Assembly (NCBI GenBank): GCA_019358945.1
Contig: JAHHIE010000048.1
Coordinates: 1-50,591, forward strand
DNA length: 50,591 nucleotides
Reading direction: 5' to 3'
Origin: Stenomitos rutilans HA7619-LM2
Lineage (GTDB): Bacteria > Cyanobacteriota > Cyanobacteriia > Leptolyngbyales > Leptolyngbyaceae
Shown here: positions 17,228-26,034 of the stretch, in pieces
Layout of the letters: each line of letters opens with the position of its first letter
How positions within the stretch are numbered: position 1 is the first letter of the stretch
Position numbers and translations under genes: made by a program
Notes under the pieces: generated by a model
Told to the model about the DNA's origin: nothing
The model's input: only the letters and a program-made list of their open reading frames with translations
The model's database searches: none

Positions 17228-17455
17228 CGAGGGGGGTTAGTGCGTTGGCCGACTCGTCAAACTATCGGTGAAAGGCTCAATCGCATGGGGTATCGCCTCA
17301 AGAACACACAAGACCAAGCCCGTAAAAAAGATGCCGCCAACCGATTGCCCTTTTCGCCCATGTCTTCCGAGCAAATCGCGCAGCCGATGACATCGGACGC
17401 CATGACTGTGCATACCGATTTAAAGAATGACGGCTACAGATCAATCGTTGGGTAG
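17228..17455 (+). pseudogene. Probable transposase remnant (ISAzo13-like fragment)
   Basis: The frame reads PTRQTIGERLNRMGYRLKN, which resembles the helix-turn-helix and LNRLGYRLR segment of ISAzo13-type transposases, as I remember them. The following part (KKDAANRLPFSPMSS) does not look like the family and the frame stops at 17455, so at most a piece of the gene remains. A palindromic repeat (17452-17480) touches the end. An alternative is an unrelated small hypothetical protein of 71 residues. Confidence 0.4.
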
Positions 17456-17480
17456 GGGCAAGGCAATGCCTTGCCCCTAC
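17452..17480. repeat. 29-base palindromic element
   Basis: Arms GTAGGGGCAAGGCA and its exact reverse complement flank one central A. The outer GTAGGG and CCCTAC match the element at 4064-4091, so they belong to the same class of dispersed palindromes. It could form a strong stem in RNA of either strand. Confidence 0.8.
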
Positions 17481-17589
17481 AGGATGTGTCGCATTTTCAA
17501 TTCAAATTGGTATGAGGATGTAGATCGTCCTGATCTCGATACATCTGATATAATCAGCAGCCAGTAAACGTTGATAGCACGATCGCGGC

Positions 17590-17853
17590 ATGACTATTGA
17601 ATCACGACTAGAAACGATTGATGAGCGGCTTGCTCAATTAGTAGTTATTGCAGGTGAGCTAGTCAGAGCGTCAGTGCATCAGCGTGAAAGCATTGAAGGA
17701 CTGGCCTCAGGGATGGGGCAACTGATAGAGTCTAATACTGAATTCAGAATGGAGCTGGCTGAACTGAAAGCAACGACTCAAAAGCAGGCTGAAACAGCAG
17801 GGCTTCAGCAGCAAATGATTGAGCAGTTAATTCATCAGAAAGAAGCACCGTAA
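17590..17853 (+). CDS. Small coiled-coil hypothetical protein
   Basis: This 87-residue frame begins MTIESRLETIDERLAQLVVI and keeps a heptad-like pattern of Leu, Ile and Val for most of its length (for example LATTQKQAETAGLQQQMIEQ near the end), so a parallel coiled coil is likely. Similar small coiled-coil proteins are common in cyanobacteria. I know no function. No signal peptide is seen. The ATG follows ACGATCGCGGC with no strong ribosome-binding site. It ends 16 bases before the end of the large minus-strand gene. Confidence 0.65.
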   Translation: MTIESRLETIDERLAQLVVIAGELVRASVHQRESIEGLASGMGQLIESNTEFRMELAELKATTQKQAETAGLQQQMIEQLIHQKEAP

Positions 17854-17869
17854 AGGCAGGTTGCCGTCT

Positions 17870-20800
17870 CTACTTCTCTGACACCACCAGGCTTGAGGAG
17901 GCCGATCGCCCAAATTCCTCTGGGGCATATTCCAGATGAGCTTCGGCACCGGGGTAGAGGAATGTGCCTGGAGTGACTGAGCGGACGAGGTAGTGCAGGG
18001 TGTACACGCCGGGGTCGAGTTTATCACCGAAGGCAACGACGCGATCGTGGTAGATGGTTTGGTAGCCTAACTGCCAGCTATCGCCCTGCGCTTGAAAGTA
18101 GGGCGTGGTCGTCTGGAAGCTGTTATCGACGGCTTCAAACCCTGCGGGTAGTGGATCAGTCACCACCACATGATCGACGGGATGATCGGTAATGATTTCC
18201 AGCCCAATATCGTAGACCTGCCCGACGGAGACGGTGAGCGGATCGGGTGCGTATAGCCCTGTTTTGTACAGCACCTTGTCTTCGTTGGCGGGACGAATGG
18301 TGCGGGTGACGCGCAAGCCATTCAATCTACCGGGTTGGTTGCCCTGAAGCCGGTAGCGGTAGGCCACCAGATAGTGCAAGATGCCCTGACCTGTCTTTTT
18401 GAGGGTCAGGTCGTTGCGATCGCGCGGAAGATCTGCCATCTTCACCGATACATCTGCACCAGGGGTACGGTAGCCTTCAAACTTAGCGGTACTGAGCGTT
18501 TTGCCTGCCAAGGTTGCCGTTGCCTCAAAGCTGGGTGGCGTGGGCTGAAGCTTGCTGTATTCAACTAAAGCCGTCAGTGCTTCCGCGTTGTCGTGAGTGC
18601 CCTGCCAGGTACCGTTACGTCGCTGCGAAAGAAGACCTTTGAGTAAGCGATCGAGGTCTTCAGACTTGGCATTTTGAGCAATGAAGAGCCGTAACGACTG
18701 AGCCTGAGCAGTCGTTGGCGAATTCAGCCACCGCCAGTTAGGAGGCAGATTGATAGTGGCGTTGCGTCCCGTCTGGTAAATGGTTTCCTGAAGCTGGCTC
18801 ACCATCCCTTTGGCTTCTTGCTGCCACTCTGGGAATTGGGCCAGGTACCGCGCGAGTTTGATCTGGCTAACCGGATCAAGCTGGTTGCGCTGGCTGTAAA
18901 GGTCGGAGAGGAAGTCATTGCGTCGATCGCCCAGCGCTGCCAAAGCTATCAACGTTTCCAGCCGTACCTGATTTTTGCAGAGGGCTTCTTTGCAGTAGTC
19001 GTACTGTCCAGGGTCGGCAAGGAGTTTTTTGAGGTAGGGGGTTAGGGGAGTTTTGAGTTTTGAGTTTTGAGTTTTGAGTTCTGAGTTGGGGAAGGCGCGA
19101 TCGGTGAGGGCGATCGCCTGGGCGGCGTAGGGGGTGACGAAGGGGTCGGATGTCTCCTGACTGGGATAGGAGGCGAAACCACCATCGGGCTTTTGAAGGG
19201 CTTGCAGGCGATCGAGTGCTTGGGTTGCCTGTTGTTTTGAATCAAAGTCAGCAAACGCTTGACCGTAGGTTTGGGCGAGGGTTTGCAGGTTAGCGGCGAT
19301 CGTCAGTTGGCTGGCGGTAGGTTCCAGGAAGGGGAGATCGTTTTCGTCTAACACCTGTTTAGCGGGAGCAGATAGCGTCGGCATCAGGCTGCTGGCAAGG
19401 GAAAGATCCAGTCCTCCGGCATCGGGTGCCACGTTTTTATCCACATTCAATGGAATGGTGGCTTGATCGGTGGTCGTTCCCGCTTCTACCACCTGTTCCG
19501 TCACGTCGAGCGGTTTGATGTCGAGCGGCACTTCAAAGGCATCGGTGGCATTCCCAAGCTGGGTGGTAAATTTCACTTTTGCGTCGCCTGTAGACTGCAC
19601 GACCACTGGGAAGCGATAGGCACTGGTGCCCGTTGCTGCCTGCGCCTGCTGCTGACCAGAGGAGTTGTCCAGCTTCAGCGGATCGGTGACGGAGCCGTTA
19701 ACCGCCAGATTGCCCGTTTGTCCAGCCGTATTTGTAACCGAAACGCCTGCCTGGAAGCGATCGCCCGGACGCACAAACTGCGGTAACAGGGGGTTCGCAA
19801 TCAGCGGTTTCGTCGTGACAAAGGTGGTGTCACTATTCCCGCCGAAATGCAAGTTCTCATCGGTGGCAACTGCCATGACGCGCCAGGTTGTGAGGTCATC
19901 TGGCAGCTTAAATTTGACCGTCGCGTTGCCGATCGCGTCTGTTTTCACTGAGCCGTTGTAATATGCCAGAGCTTTAAAGTCGGTGCGAATGCGAGTGCCG
20001 CCTGCGCCATTAGAAGCACCTCCCCCATAGCCCCACCCTTTTTCGAGAGGAGATGCCTGCGGTTGCAGGACGACATCGGGTCGGTTGTCGCTCAAACGAA
20101 TGGAAACAGGCTGTTCGGCATAGACCGTCTTCACCAGGTCAGGCGGACGGTAGCCGCTGAGTTGCAGCACCGCTTCATTCACCACCATGAGCGTCACCTG
20201 TCCTTTGGTAGCCTGTCCCTGGTTCGTGACTCGAAGTTGAATGGTTTGTTCGTCATCTGGTTGAAGGCTGGGAGTAACAGTCGTTTCAACGTTGAGATAT
20301 TGAGAACCCAAGTCAGTTTCAAACGGCGCAAAGCCAATGCGGACGAGTTTATCTAAACTGCCGGGTTCTACCTGCTCCAGCGGTTTGCCCTGGCGCACCA
20401 GCACGGCTTCGACCGCCGCATTGGGTAGCATCTCAGGTGTCACCTGGAACTGGACACTGGGCGCACTGCCCTGCACTTTAGTCAGGGTTTTGTAGAGGGT
20501 ATCATGGCGCACGATCGCAAAGTACAGTTCACCGTCGGGATAGGGTGATTGAATCAGCGCAGTTGCCGTTTCGCCCACTTGATAGTGCTTCTTGTCGAGC
20601 TTGATTTCCAGACGATTATTGCGGTAGCGACTGCCCCAACTGGCGGCGGTATCCCCTGTTGCCCAAAGCTGCACATCCGTCGCGCTGACTGGGTTGTTGT
20701 CTCCAAACGTCGCACGCACGCGGTATGACCCGGAAGTCGTCGGTTTCAAATTAGCGCTTTGTGGACTGGCATCTGACTGGACATCAGCCGTAGCAACGGT

Positions 20801-23689
20801 TTTGTGTTCCACCTGATCTTGCTGGGTGCGGCTGCCTTCCACCAGCTTCGACACGCGGCTGTAGGTCATCTGCTGGAGCTCCAGATGCACTTTTTGATTC
20901 AAGATTGGGGTGCCAGCGGGGTCAGTGACAATGACCTTGACCGGAAAATCCTGCCCTGCCGTTGCCACAAAATCGCTTTGTAGCCCAATCAGCTTGTCGG
21001 TTGGCAGCGCCAAAAAGGTTTTGGAGTCGGCAACCGAAAGATTCGACACATCTGAGACCTGAGCATCGACGCGATAGGTCATGGGATAAGGCAGATCTTT
21101 GTCGATCGCCACGGTTTGACTACTATCCCCGGTTTTGCTCAACACCTGATTAGTTTGCAGCACGTCCGTCGTCACCGTAGGCGCTTCTTCGGGCCAGAAC
21201 CACTGTTGCCCAAACGCAAAGCCATCCCAGCCTTTGGGTGCAAATTCTGCTTGCTTGCGCGTGACGTAGTATTCGACTTTGCCACCTTCTACAGGGGAGC
21301 CAAAGAGGTAATTGCTCTGGGTCTTGGCGGTAATGATCTGACCGACAGAGGCGATCGAGGAAAAGTTTTGAGTTTCAAGTGTTGAGTTTTGAGTTGAAGC
21401 ACTGGGTTCAGCGGCTTTGCCGCCTTCTAAAGTCAACGCGACTTTAAAGTTCGGGGGTTTGAATTCGGCAAGGCGAAATTCACCTGCAATTTCAACCTCG
21501 TTCGCGTTCTTGGCGAGAATGGCGTAATAGCCGAGGGGTTGATTTTTGCCGATCGCCCATTCTTTAGAAAACGTGCCAAATTCGTTGGTAGTTTCGGTCC
21601 CCAGACTAGTTTCCTGACCGTTGGAGTCGCGCAGGGTGAGGGTGTAACGGGCGTTTTTGTCTTGTTTCAATGCGCCGTTTTGCAAATAGTAAGCCGCGCC
21701 CGTGAACCAGGCCGTTTCGCCCGGTTGGTAGAGCTGGCGATCGGAAAAGATAATGCCTCGTGAATCTGGCTTACTGCTCTGCCACCCGGCATCCACGCCG
21801 TACTCATAAGCACCGCTGTACTCCAGAGTGCGTGTAAACGCCCAGTCCTTGCCTTCTTGCGCCACAACCAGCAGCTTCGGTGCATCGGTAAAGCGCCCTG
21901 CTCCGCCCATGCAGGTCTGCAAGGCTTTACTGTCGAGTAACAGAGTCCCGGTCTTATCGGTTTTACCTGTAGCACAGGCACTAGGTTCAGGCTGATCTTT
22001 TGCGTCTAGCTTCGATTGGTAGATTTGCACCGTCGCATTGGCAACCGCTGCACCATCCGATAGATGGCTCACGCGTACCATGCCAGCTTCGGGGAACCAT
22101 TGGGCAAAGACACCCAGGTTAGTCAGTTGCACCAAACCATATGTAGTCGGTTCGCGCCATTTCTGCTGATTGCCATCCTGGTATTGATTGGTACGCGCCT
22201 GTACACCGTAGGCCAGCATTCCGGTTGGGCCACCTAACTGTTTTTGCAGCGGTACGGGGAGGTCGATCGCCTGGTTCTTTTGCCCCTTCATAGACGTACT
22301 CTTCCAGGCTGAGGAACTGGGCAATAACCCCTTGCCGTTGTCGCTGGGAAAGGCAGAATCGGCATAGACCAGATCCGTGGGCTGCACAACGGTAAAGGCC
22401 GTTTTGTAGCTAGACAGGTTGACCGTCGAAAGATTGAGTTGAAGGTTTTTGCCCGTTGGAAAGATATTCAGCCCAGAGGGTGCCCACAGGTCAGCCGCGA
22501 CATCGCCCGTGGCGTAGTCGATCGTCATTGGCTTGCCGAGTGTTTGCCCATACTTATCTTTAAGGTCAGCACCCAACTTCACGGTGTACTTTGTCGCAGG
22601 GTCGAGTGCCCAGGGGTTAAGGGCAACAATGCGATCGCCCTCGTAGACGCGCACTAAGGGAACATCTTTTTTAGGGGCAGGCTCGACGGTAATCTGGGCG
22701 ATCGCAGCTTCTGCATCCACCTCGTTGTTGAACTCTAACTGCCCGCTGCCATTCACAAAGCGTCCCGGAGTGCCGCCAGCATCGGGTTGTCCGTAATAGC
22801 TAATTTTCTGAAATGCTAGCGGTGAATAGGTTTCAACCTGACTCGCAAACACACTCTCACTCGCCACATTACCTTTGGCAGACATCAATCCTGACGTGAT
22901 TTGCAAGCGATAGCGAGTGGCTTTTGCGAGAGACTGTTGGGGTTCGATCGTGTAGATCCAGTCACGCGCAGATGGATCAAACTGTTCGGTGGGTGATTTT
23001 GTTTCAGGGTATTCTTCTCTGACTTTCTCTTCACTCTTCTCCAGCGCCACATGGAGTCCAACCCCGTTCTGGTCGTTACCTGGTGTCAGCTTTACATGGT
23101 CTTTGAGCGAGGTTAAATCGAGTTCTGTATTGGATGTAAATTTGAGAACGGGCTTGAGATCGAGTGGCTCTACCGCTTCGCCTTGCGGTGCGCCTGCAAC
23201 GGGTGTACCAGGCAAGTTGGTAAGCTTAAGCGGTTCGGTATTGAACGTCCAGGCAATATCTTGACCCAGGCGATGCTGCTTGAGGTCTGCCAAACCTGCT
23301 TTGAGCGTCACCTGCACGCGGGTGGCTTTGGGAATGGCTTGATCACCCTGAAACCCGACCATACGCGGTGTCAAAAAGCGCCACTGACCAGGCAGCGGGG
23401 GCACCAGCTCAAACTTCTTCAGCAAATCTTGTGGTTCTTTACTCTCCAGGCTTTCAACGGGAAGCAGCGGTTCCTTAAAGCGAACGCGAATTTGAGCGGT
23501 AGTAGCGGCCTCGCCCGTAGGGCTAATCTGCTCAATCCAGTCGGGTAGCTTAGGGGCGGCTAGAGCAGCAACAGAGGGCTGGGGGTTTGCGATCGGGGTA
23601 ATGTTCGCAACGCTACAGCCTTTGATGGCAAGAGCAACGCATAATGCTAGCACAACAAACCACGGCTTGATGCCATTGCGACTTCTCAT
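17870..23689 (-). CDS. Alpha-2-macroglobulin family lipoprotein without thioester motif
   Basis: A large protein (about 1939 residues). The start taken is the ATG at 23687-23689, giving a normal lipoprotein signal (MRSRNGIKPWFVVLALCVAL, then lipobox IKGC). An earlier GTG at 23743 would add 18 residues. Domains read as MG-type beta-sandwich modules, an MG2-like DRQLYQPGETAWF near residue 650, the A2M block (TTWRVMAVATDENLHFGG) near 1270 and an alpha-helical TED-like region after about 1440. The usual bacterial CxEQ thioester is absent; the matching place reads DLPFLEPTASQ. The protein is probably an outer-surface or periplasmic protease trap without covalent bonding. No pbpC is next to it. Two heptamer repeat stretches are in frame inside it (19051-19087, 21365-21399). 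Confidence 0.88.
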   Translation of the reverse strand: MRSRNGIKPWFVVLALCVALAIKGCSVANITPIANPQPSVAALAAPKLPDWIEQISPTGEAATTAQIRVRFKEPLLPVESLESKEPQDLLKKFELVPPLPGQWRFLTPRMVGFQGDQAIPKATRVQVTLKAGLADLKQHRLGQDIAWTFNTEPLKLTNLPGTPVAGAPQGEAVEPLDLKPVLKFTSNTELDLTSLKDHVKLTPGNDQNGVGLHVALEKSEEKVREEYPETKSPTEQFDPSARDWIYTIEPQQSLAKATRYRLQITSGLMSAKGNVASESVFASQVETYSPLAFQKISYYGQPDAGGTPGRFVNGSGQLEFNNEVDAEAAIAQITVEPAPKKDVPLVRVYEGDRIVALNPWALDPATKYTVKLGADLKDKYGQTLGKPMTIDYATGDVAADLWAPSGLNIFPTGKNLQLNLSTVNLSSYKTAFTVVQPTDLVYADSAFPSDNGKGLLPSSSAWKSTSMKGQKNQAIDLPVPLQKQLGGPTGMLAYGVQARTNQYQDGNQQKWREPTTYGLVQLTNLGVFAQWFPEAGMVRVSHLSDGAAVANATVQIYQSKLDAKDQPEPSACATGKTDKTGTLLLDSKALQTCMGGAGRFTDAPKLLVVAQEGKDWAFTRTLEYSGAYEYGVDAGWQSSKPDSRGIIFSDRQLYQPGETAWFTGAAYYLQNGALKQDKNARYTLTLRDSNGQETSLGTETTNEFGTFSKEWAIGKNQPLGYYAILAKNANEVEIAGEFRLAEFKPPNFKVALTLEGGKAAEPSASTQNSTLETQNFSSIASVGQIITAKTQSNYLFGSPVEGGKVEYYVTRKQAEFAPKGWDGFAFGQQWFWPEEAPTVTTDVLQTNQVLSKTGDSSQTVAIDKDLPYPMTYRVDAQVSDVSNLSVADSKTFLALPTDKLIGLQSDFVATAGQDFPVKVIVTDPAGTPILNQKVHLELQQMTYSRVSKLVEGSRTQQDQVEHKTVATADVQSDASPQSANLKPTTSGSYRVRATFGDNNPVSATDVQLWATGDTAASWGSRYRNNRLEIKLDKKHYQVGETATALIQSPYPDGELYFAIVRHDTLYKTLTKVQGSAPSVQFQVTPEMLPNAAVEAVLVRQGKPLEQVEPGSLDKLVRIGFAPFETDLGSQYLNVETTVTPSLQPDDEQTIQLRVTNQGQATKGQVTLMVVNEAVLQLSGYRPPDLVKTVYAEQPVSIRLSDNRPDVVLQPQASPLEKGWGYGGGASNGAGGTRIRTDFKALAYYNGSVKTDAIGNATVKFKLPDDLTTWRVMAVATDENLHFGGNSDTTFVTTKPLIANPLLPQFVRPGDRFQAGVSVTNTAGQTGNLAVNGSVTDPLKLDNSSGQQQAQAATGTSAYRFPVVVQSTGDAKVKFTTQLGNATDAFEVPLDIKPLDVTEQVVEAGTTTDQATIPLNVDKNVAPDAGGLDLSLASSLMPTLSAPAKQVLDENDLPFLEPTASQLTIAANLQTLAQTYGQAFADFDSKQQATQALDRLQALQKPDGGFASYPSQETSDPFVTPYAAQAIALTDRAFPNSELKTQNSKLKTPLTPYLKKLLADPGQYDYCKEALCKNQVRLETLIALAALGDRRNDFLSDLYSQRNQLDPVSQIKLARYLAQFPEWQQEAKGMVSQLQETIYQTGRNATINLPPNWRWLNSPTTAQAQSLRLFIAQNAKSEDLDRLLKGLLSQRRNGTWQGTHDNAEALTALVEYSKLQPTPPSFEATATLAGKTLSTAKFEGYRTPGADVSVKMADLPRDRNDLTLKKTGQGILHYLVAYRYRLQGNQPGRLNGLRVTRTIRPANEDKVLYKTGLYAPDPLTVSVGQVYDIGLEIITDHPVDHVVVTDPLPAGFEAVDNSFQTTTPYFQAQGDSWQLGYQTIYHDRVVAFGDKLDPGVYTLHYLVRSVTPGTFLYPGAEAHLEYAPEEFGRSASSSLVVSEK
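19051..19087. repeat. TTTTGAG heptamer repeats inside the alpha-2-macroglobulin gene
   Basis: Five period-seven units (four TTTTGAG and one TTCTGAG). On the coding strand they give the residues NSELKTQNSKLKT, without any stop and in frame. The position falls near residue 1540 in the TED-like helical region, probably a surface loop. Confidence 0.85.
21365..21399. repeat. GTTTTGA heptamer repeats inside the alpha-2-macroglobulin gene
   Basis: Five period-seven units, two of them diverged (GTTTCAA, GTGTTGA, GTTGAAG at the end). The coding strand reads SASTQNSTLETQN in frame near residue 770. It is the second insertion of the same family in one gene. Confidence 0.78.
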
Positions 23690-23743
23690 CACCACTTTCC
23701 CCACTGTGTCTCCGATCGCGGTCGGCACATCGCCTGCCACCAC

Positions 23744-24112
23744 ATCATTCCTACCCGCAAGGATGGGGCAATTCCCCGTATTGGCTATAAATCTTTACTA
23801 TCAGGGCTGGCGAGGAACCGTAGTAATGCCACTATCACTCCGGTTCCTGGTGAAATAGAAAAGACTCGTCCTAGCAAAGAAGCAGGAGCTTAGTTGCGCG
23901 ATCGATCACGGAAGCCAGGGTTAAGGCTTAAGGCATAGGGTTGCAGCACGTCAGTTCAGTTAAAATACGGGTAAGTAGCCGAACGCAATTCACCTGGCTC
24001 ACTCGTGGTAGCAAGAGAAGCGAGTAGTGATTGCGGGTTGCTTACTTAAAGCAGCATTCTACTAACTTGAAACTAGTGGCAAGTTCTAACCTGTGATTAG
24101 GAGGTTCGCAAG
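23744..24112. other. Gap before the Arg/Asp/Tyr-rich secreted protein gene
   Basis: About 370 bases with no gene I can support; the plus-strand frame at 23601-23858 is a shadow of the alpha-2-macroglobulin 5' end. A possible stem CACTCG/CGAGT lies near 24000-24029. AGGAGG at 24099-24104 is a strong ribosome-binding site for the next gene. Confidence 0.5.
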
Positions 24113-24457
24113 ATGTTTCGTACTGCTGTATCTGTCCTCTGTGCGATCGCCGTTCTTGCACCGACAGCGGCATTTGCCGGCGATCGACACAATCGTGGAG
24201 CTTACGATCGTAGTAACTATGAACGCAAGTCTTACGGTCGGTCTTACGACAATCGTCGCGATGTAGAGCGCATACGGACGATCGACTTTTACCGGAATCG
24301 GGACTTTGATCGGCGCGATCGGCGCGATTGGGAACGGCGTGAAGCCGAACGATCGCGCTACTGGCGCGATCGCCGCGATGACCGTTATCGCCGAGACTAC
24401 GATCGCGATCGTTACAATCGACCCAGCGTCATTATCTTTCCGCGTATCTCGTTCTAG
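24113..24457 (+). CDS. Secreted Arg/Asp/Tyr-rich low-complexity protein
   Basis: A signal peptide (MFRTAVSVLCAIAVLAPTAA, cleavage after AFA) precedes about 92 residues made mostly of Arg, Asp and Tyr, for example DRRDRRDWERREAERSRYWR. The C-terminus is PSVIIFPRISF. The gene is rich in CGATCG and GCGATCGC words that encode RDR and DRD, so HIP1 expansion may have shaped it. AGGAGG nine bases before the ATG is a strong ribosome-binding site. The mature protein is probably periplasmic or outer-surface and highly charged. I know no function; short basic secreted proteins of this type are seen in cyanobacteria but are poorly described. Confidence 0.75.
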   Translation: MFRTAVSVLCAIAVLAPTAAFAGDRHNRGAYDRSNYERKSYGRSYDNRRDVERIRTIDFYRNRDFDRRDRRDWERREAERSRYWRDRRDDRYRRDYDRDRYNRPSVIIFPRISF

Positions 24458-24559
24458 AATGAGCGCCTGCTGTGAGTTCAGGCTGCATCGCGGTTAGCAA
24501 CAGGCGGCATCTACCAACAGGCGACAACATCGGCACGCCTGAAGCAGACGACCTGAACT

Positions 24560-25294
24560 TTACTTAGGTGGTGCTAGCGGGGGACAGGTTTTGTAACTAG
24601 GCGACGTTTTATCAAAATTGCACTGGTAGATAGTGCTTTTCTGCCAGCTCGGCGGAATTTCTAAGAGATCCCGTGTGCCTGTGATTCCCTGCCCAAGAAA
24701 GAGCAGAAGGGCGAAACAGTTAAGCACGACGTGGGTCGTCCGCCAACGATTTGCCCGATCCTGATAGATGTCGCGCACGATCGCCAGCGAAAACACCATC
24801 AGCAGCGCCGCGACCAAGCCGTAGTAAAAGTGAGACGCAAACCAGGCATTATCCAAACGGTAAACCCCATCCTGGAAGCCAAGCACCACAACACCAATCC
24901 CGGTTAGGGTTGCGAAGACGCCTCGCCAAACCTTATCTTGTGCTCGATACAAAAAGACTAGTGACGCGATCGTCGCCACGTAAAGGAGCACAATAAACGT
25001 GACTTTGAATGGCTCTTTACTCAGCAGATCTTTCTCCTGAATGTTAGCAAAAATCGGATGAGTGATGCCGAGAAAGTAAACGCCTACGACCGCACCAGTC
25101 AACCAGCGGCCCAGTTGTACATGTTCTTGCCCCACTCCAGGGGGAATTTTACTTTTGTTTTGTGCTTTTACTTCCAGACGACGCTGACGGGTCTGCCACG
25201 CCATCCTAAGCACCATGCCAATAAGCGGAAACACGATCGTCACGGCGATCGCTGGATGTAGCAATAGGACAATATCGTCGGGATTCAGATCCAT
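24560..25294 (-). CDS. DUF4079 family membrane protein
   Basis: This 244-residue integral membrane protein has about six hydrophobic segments: the first near residues 10-30 (LLHPAIAVTIVFPLIGMVLR), followed by GRWLTGAVVGVYFLGITHP, VTFIVLLYVATIASLVFLYR, a GIGVVVLGFQ segment, YYGLVAALLMVFSLAIV and a C-terminal CFALLLFLGQGITG. The pattern and the His near the start fit DUF4079, a family found mostly in cyanobacteria and algae. Its function is not established; a thylakoid or plasma membrane place is inferred. The ATG at 25292-25294 is the natural start. It appears to be monocistronic. Confidence 0.85.
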   Translation of the reverse strand: MDLNPDDIVLLLHPAIAVTIVFPLIGMVLRMAWQTRQRRLEVKAQNKSKIPPGVGQEHVQLGRWLTGAVVGVYFLGITHPIFANIQEKDLLSKEPFKVTFIVLLYVATIASLVFLYRAQDKVWRGVFATLTGIGVVVLGFQDGVYRLDNAWFASHFYYGLVAALLMVFSLAIVRDIYQDRANRWRTTHVVLNCFALLLFLGQGITGTRDLLEIPPSWQKSTIYQCNFDKTSPSYKTCPPLAPPK

Positions 25295-25554
25295 ACAGCA
25301 TCACCTAGAACACTCAAGGATGTTAGCAGAGTATCAGCCAAATCTGAGAGACGGCTGAGTGTGGAAGGGTAGAAGGCAAAAGGCAGAAGGCATTCCTGGA
25401 TACTCGATGAGTGCGGCATACTAAGTTCATGCAAATGGCTTGATTCTCAGCTCAATCCCTTAACTTGTCACCAACGCCCTTCCCCTTCTGCCCTCTCACA
25501 TGCCCAACGTTCAGCACTGCTTAAAAGTTTAAGAACTTGTTAAAAGATGACGAC
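25295..25554. other. Gap with AGAAGGC heptamers before the candidate RNA
   Basis: Three AGAAGGC-type units fill 25371-25391. The rest is spacer with pyrimidine-rich text near 25470-25500. There is no supported gene. The promoter of the candidate RNA downstream would be in the last 60 bases, but no clear -35/-10 pair is visible. Confidence 0.5.
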
Positions 25555-25655
25555 AACTGAATTTCTCTAGTTAACGTGAGAAACAAGATACCTCCTAACT
25601 GCGTCTCTAGCCCTGTGGATGACACCGCTGCGTCACTCCGTAGGGCTTTTATTTA
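25555..25655 (+). ncRNA. Candidate Yfr2/Cyano-1-type small RNA with terminator
   Basis: The stretch has a 5' stem (TTTCTC with GAGAAA, loop containing GTTAACG), then GAGAAACA followed by ACCTCCT, and a 3' hairpin (AGCCCT at 25609-25614, AGGGCT at 25642-25647) with TTTTATTT. The Yfr2 family, as I remember it, has a GTTAACGT-GGAAACA element, a CCUCC word and a terminator, so this is a similar layout, with GAAACA but GA instead of GG in front. The exact ends are estimated. The RNA overlaps the 3' end of convergent folB, so it could also be only a terminator. Confidence 0.45.
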
Positions 25656-26034
25656 GTGTTGCCCGCGATCGCGTGATGTCAATGATGATCGCGCCGCCGA
25701 AATCTGGAATGGGTGCAGCAGGCTTAGACAACCGTACTTGAACTTGCTGTACGGAAGCGGACTCTGACGGTGAGGTGGGATACAGCACGGCGTCAGCGAT
25801 CGCGGTTGCGAGACGCTCTAGCAAGGTGAATTTTGAAGTTCTAACCAGCACCTGCACGGTCGCAATCACGGTGCGGTAATCGAGCGTATCGCTTAGACGA
25901 TCGCTCTGTCCGGGCAGCGTCAAGTCCAGCCACAGTATTAGTTCCACTTCAAACCACTGCCCTAAGACTTGCTCCTCTGGTAGAGCACCTGTATAGCCAT
26001 AGCAGCGAATGCCGCTGAGTTGAATCCGATCCAT
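25633..26034 (-). CDS. folB: Dihydroneopterin aldolase
   Basis: The protein has the FolB pattern: MDRIQLSGIRCYGYTGALPE with the catalytic Glu region GALPEEQVLGQWFEVEL, LSDTLDYRTV in the middle and a conserved Lys in VQVRLSKPAAPIPDFGGAIIIDI near the end. It converts dihydroneopterin to hydroxymethyldihydropterin in folate synthesis and usually forms an octamer. I take the ATG at 26032-26034, which begins at MDRIQLSG like the family; the frame reaches 26064. No other folate gene is in the window. The candidate small RNA or terminator at its 3' end may overlap the end of the message. Confidence 0.9.
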   Translation of the reverse strand: MDRIQLSGIRCYGYTGALPEEQVLGQWFEVELILWLDLTLPGQSDRLSDTLDYRTVIATVQVLVRTSKFTLLERLATAIADAVLYPTSPSESASVQQVQVRLSKPAAPIPDFGGAIIIDITRSRATLNKSPTE

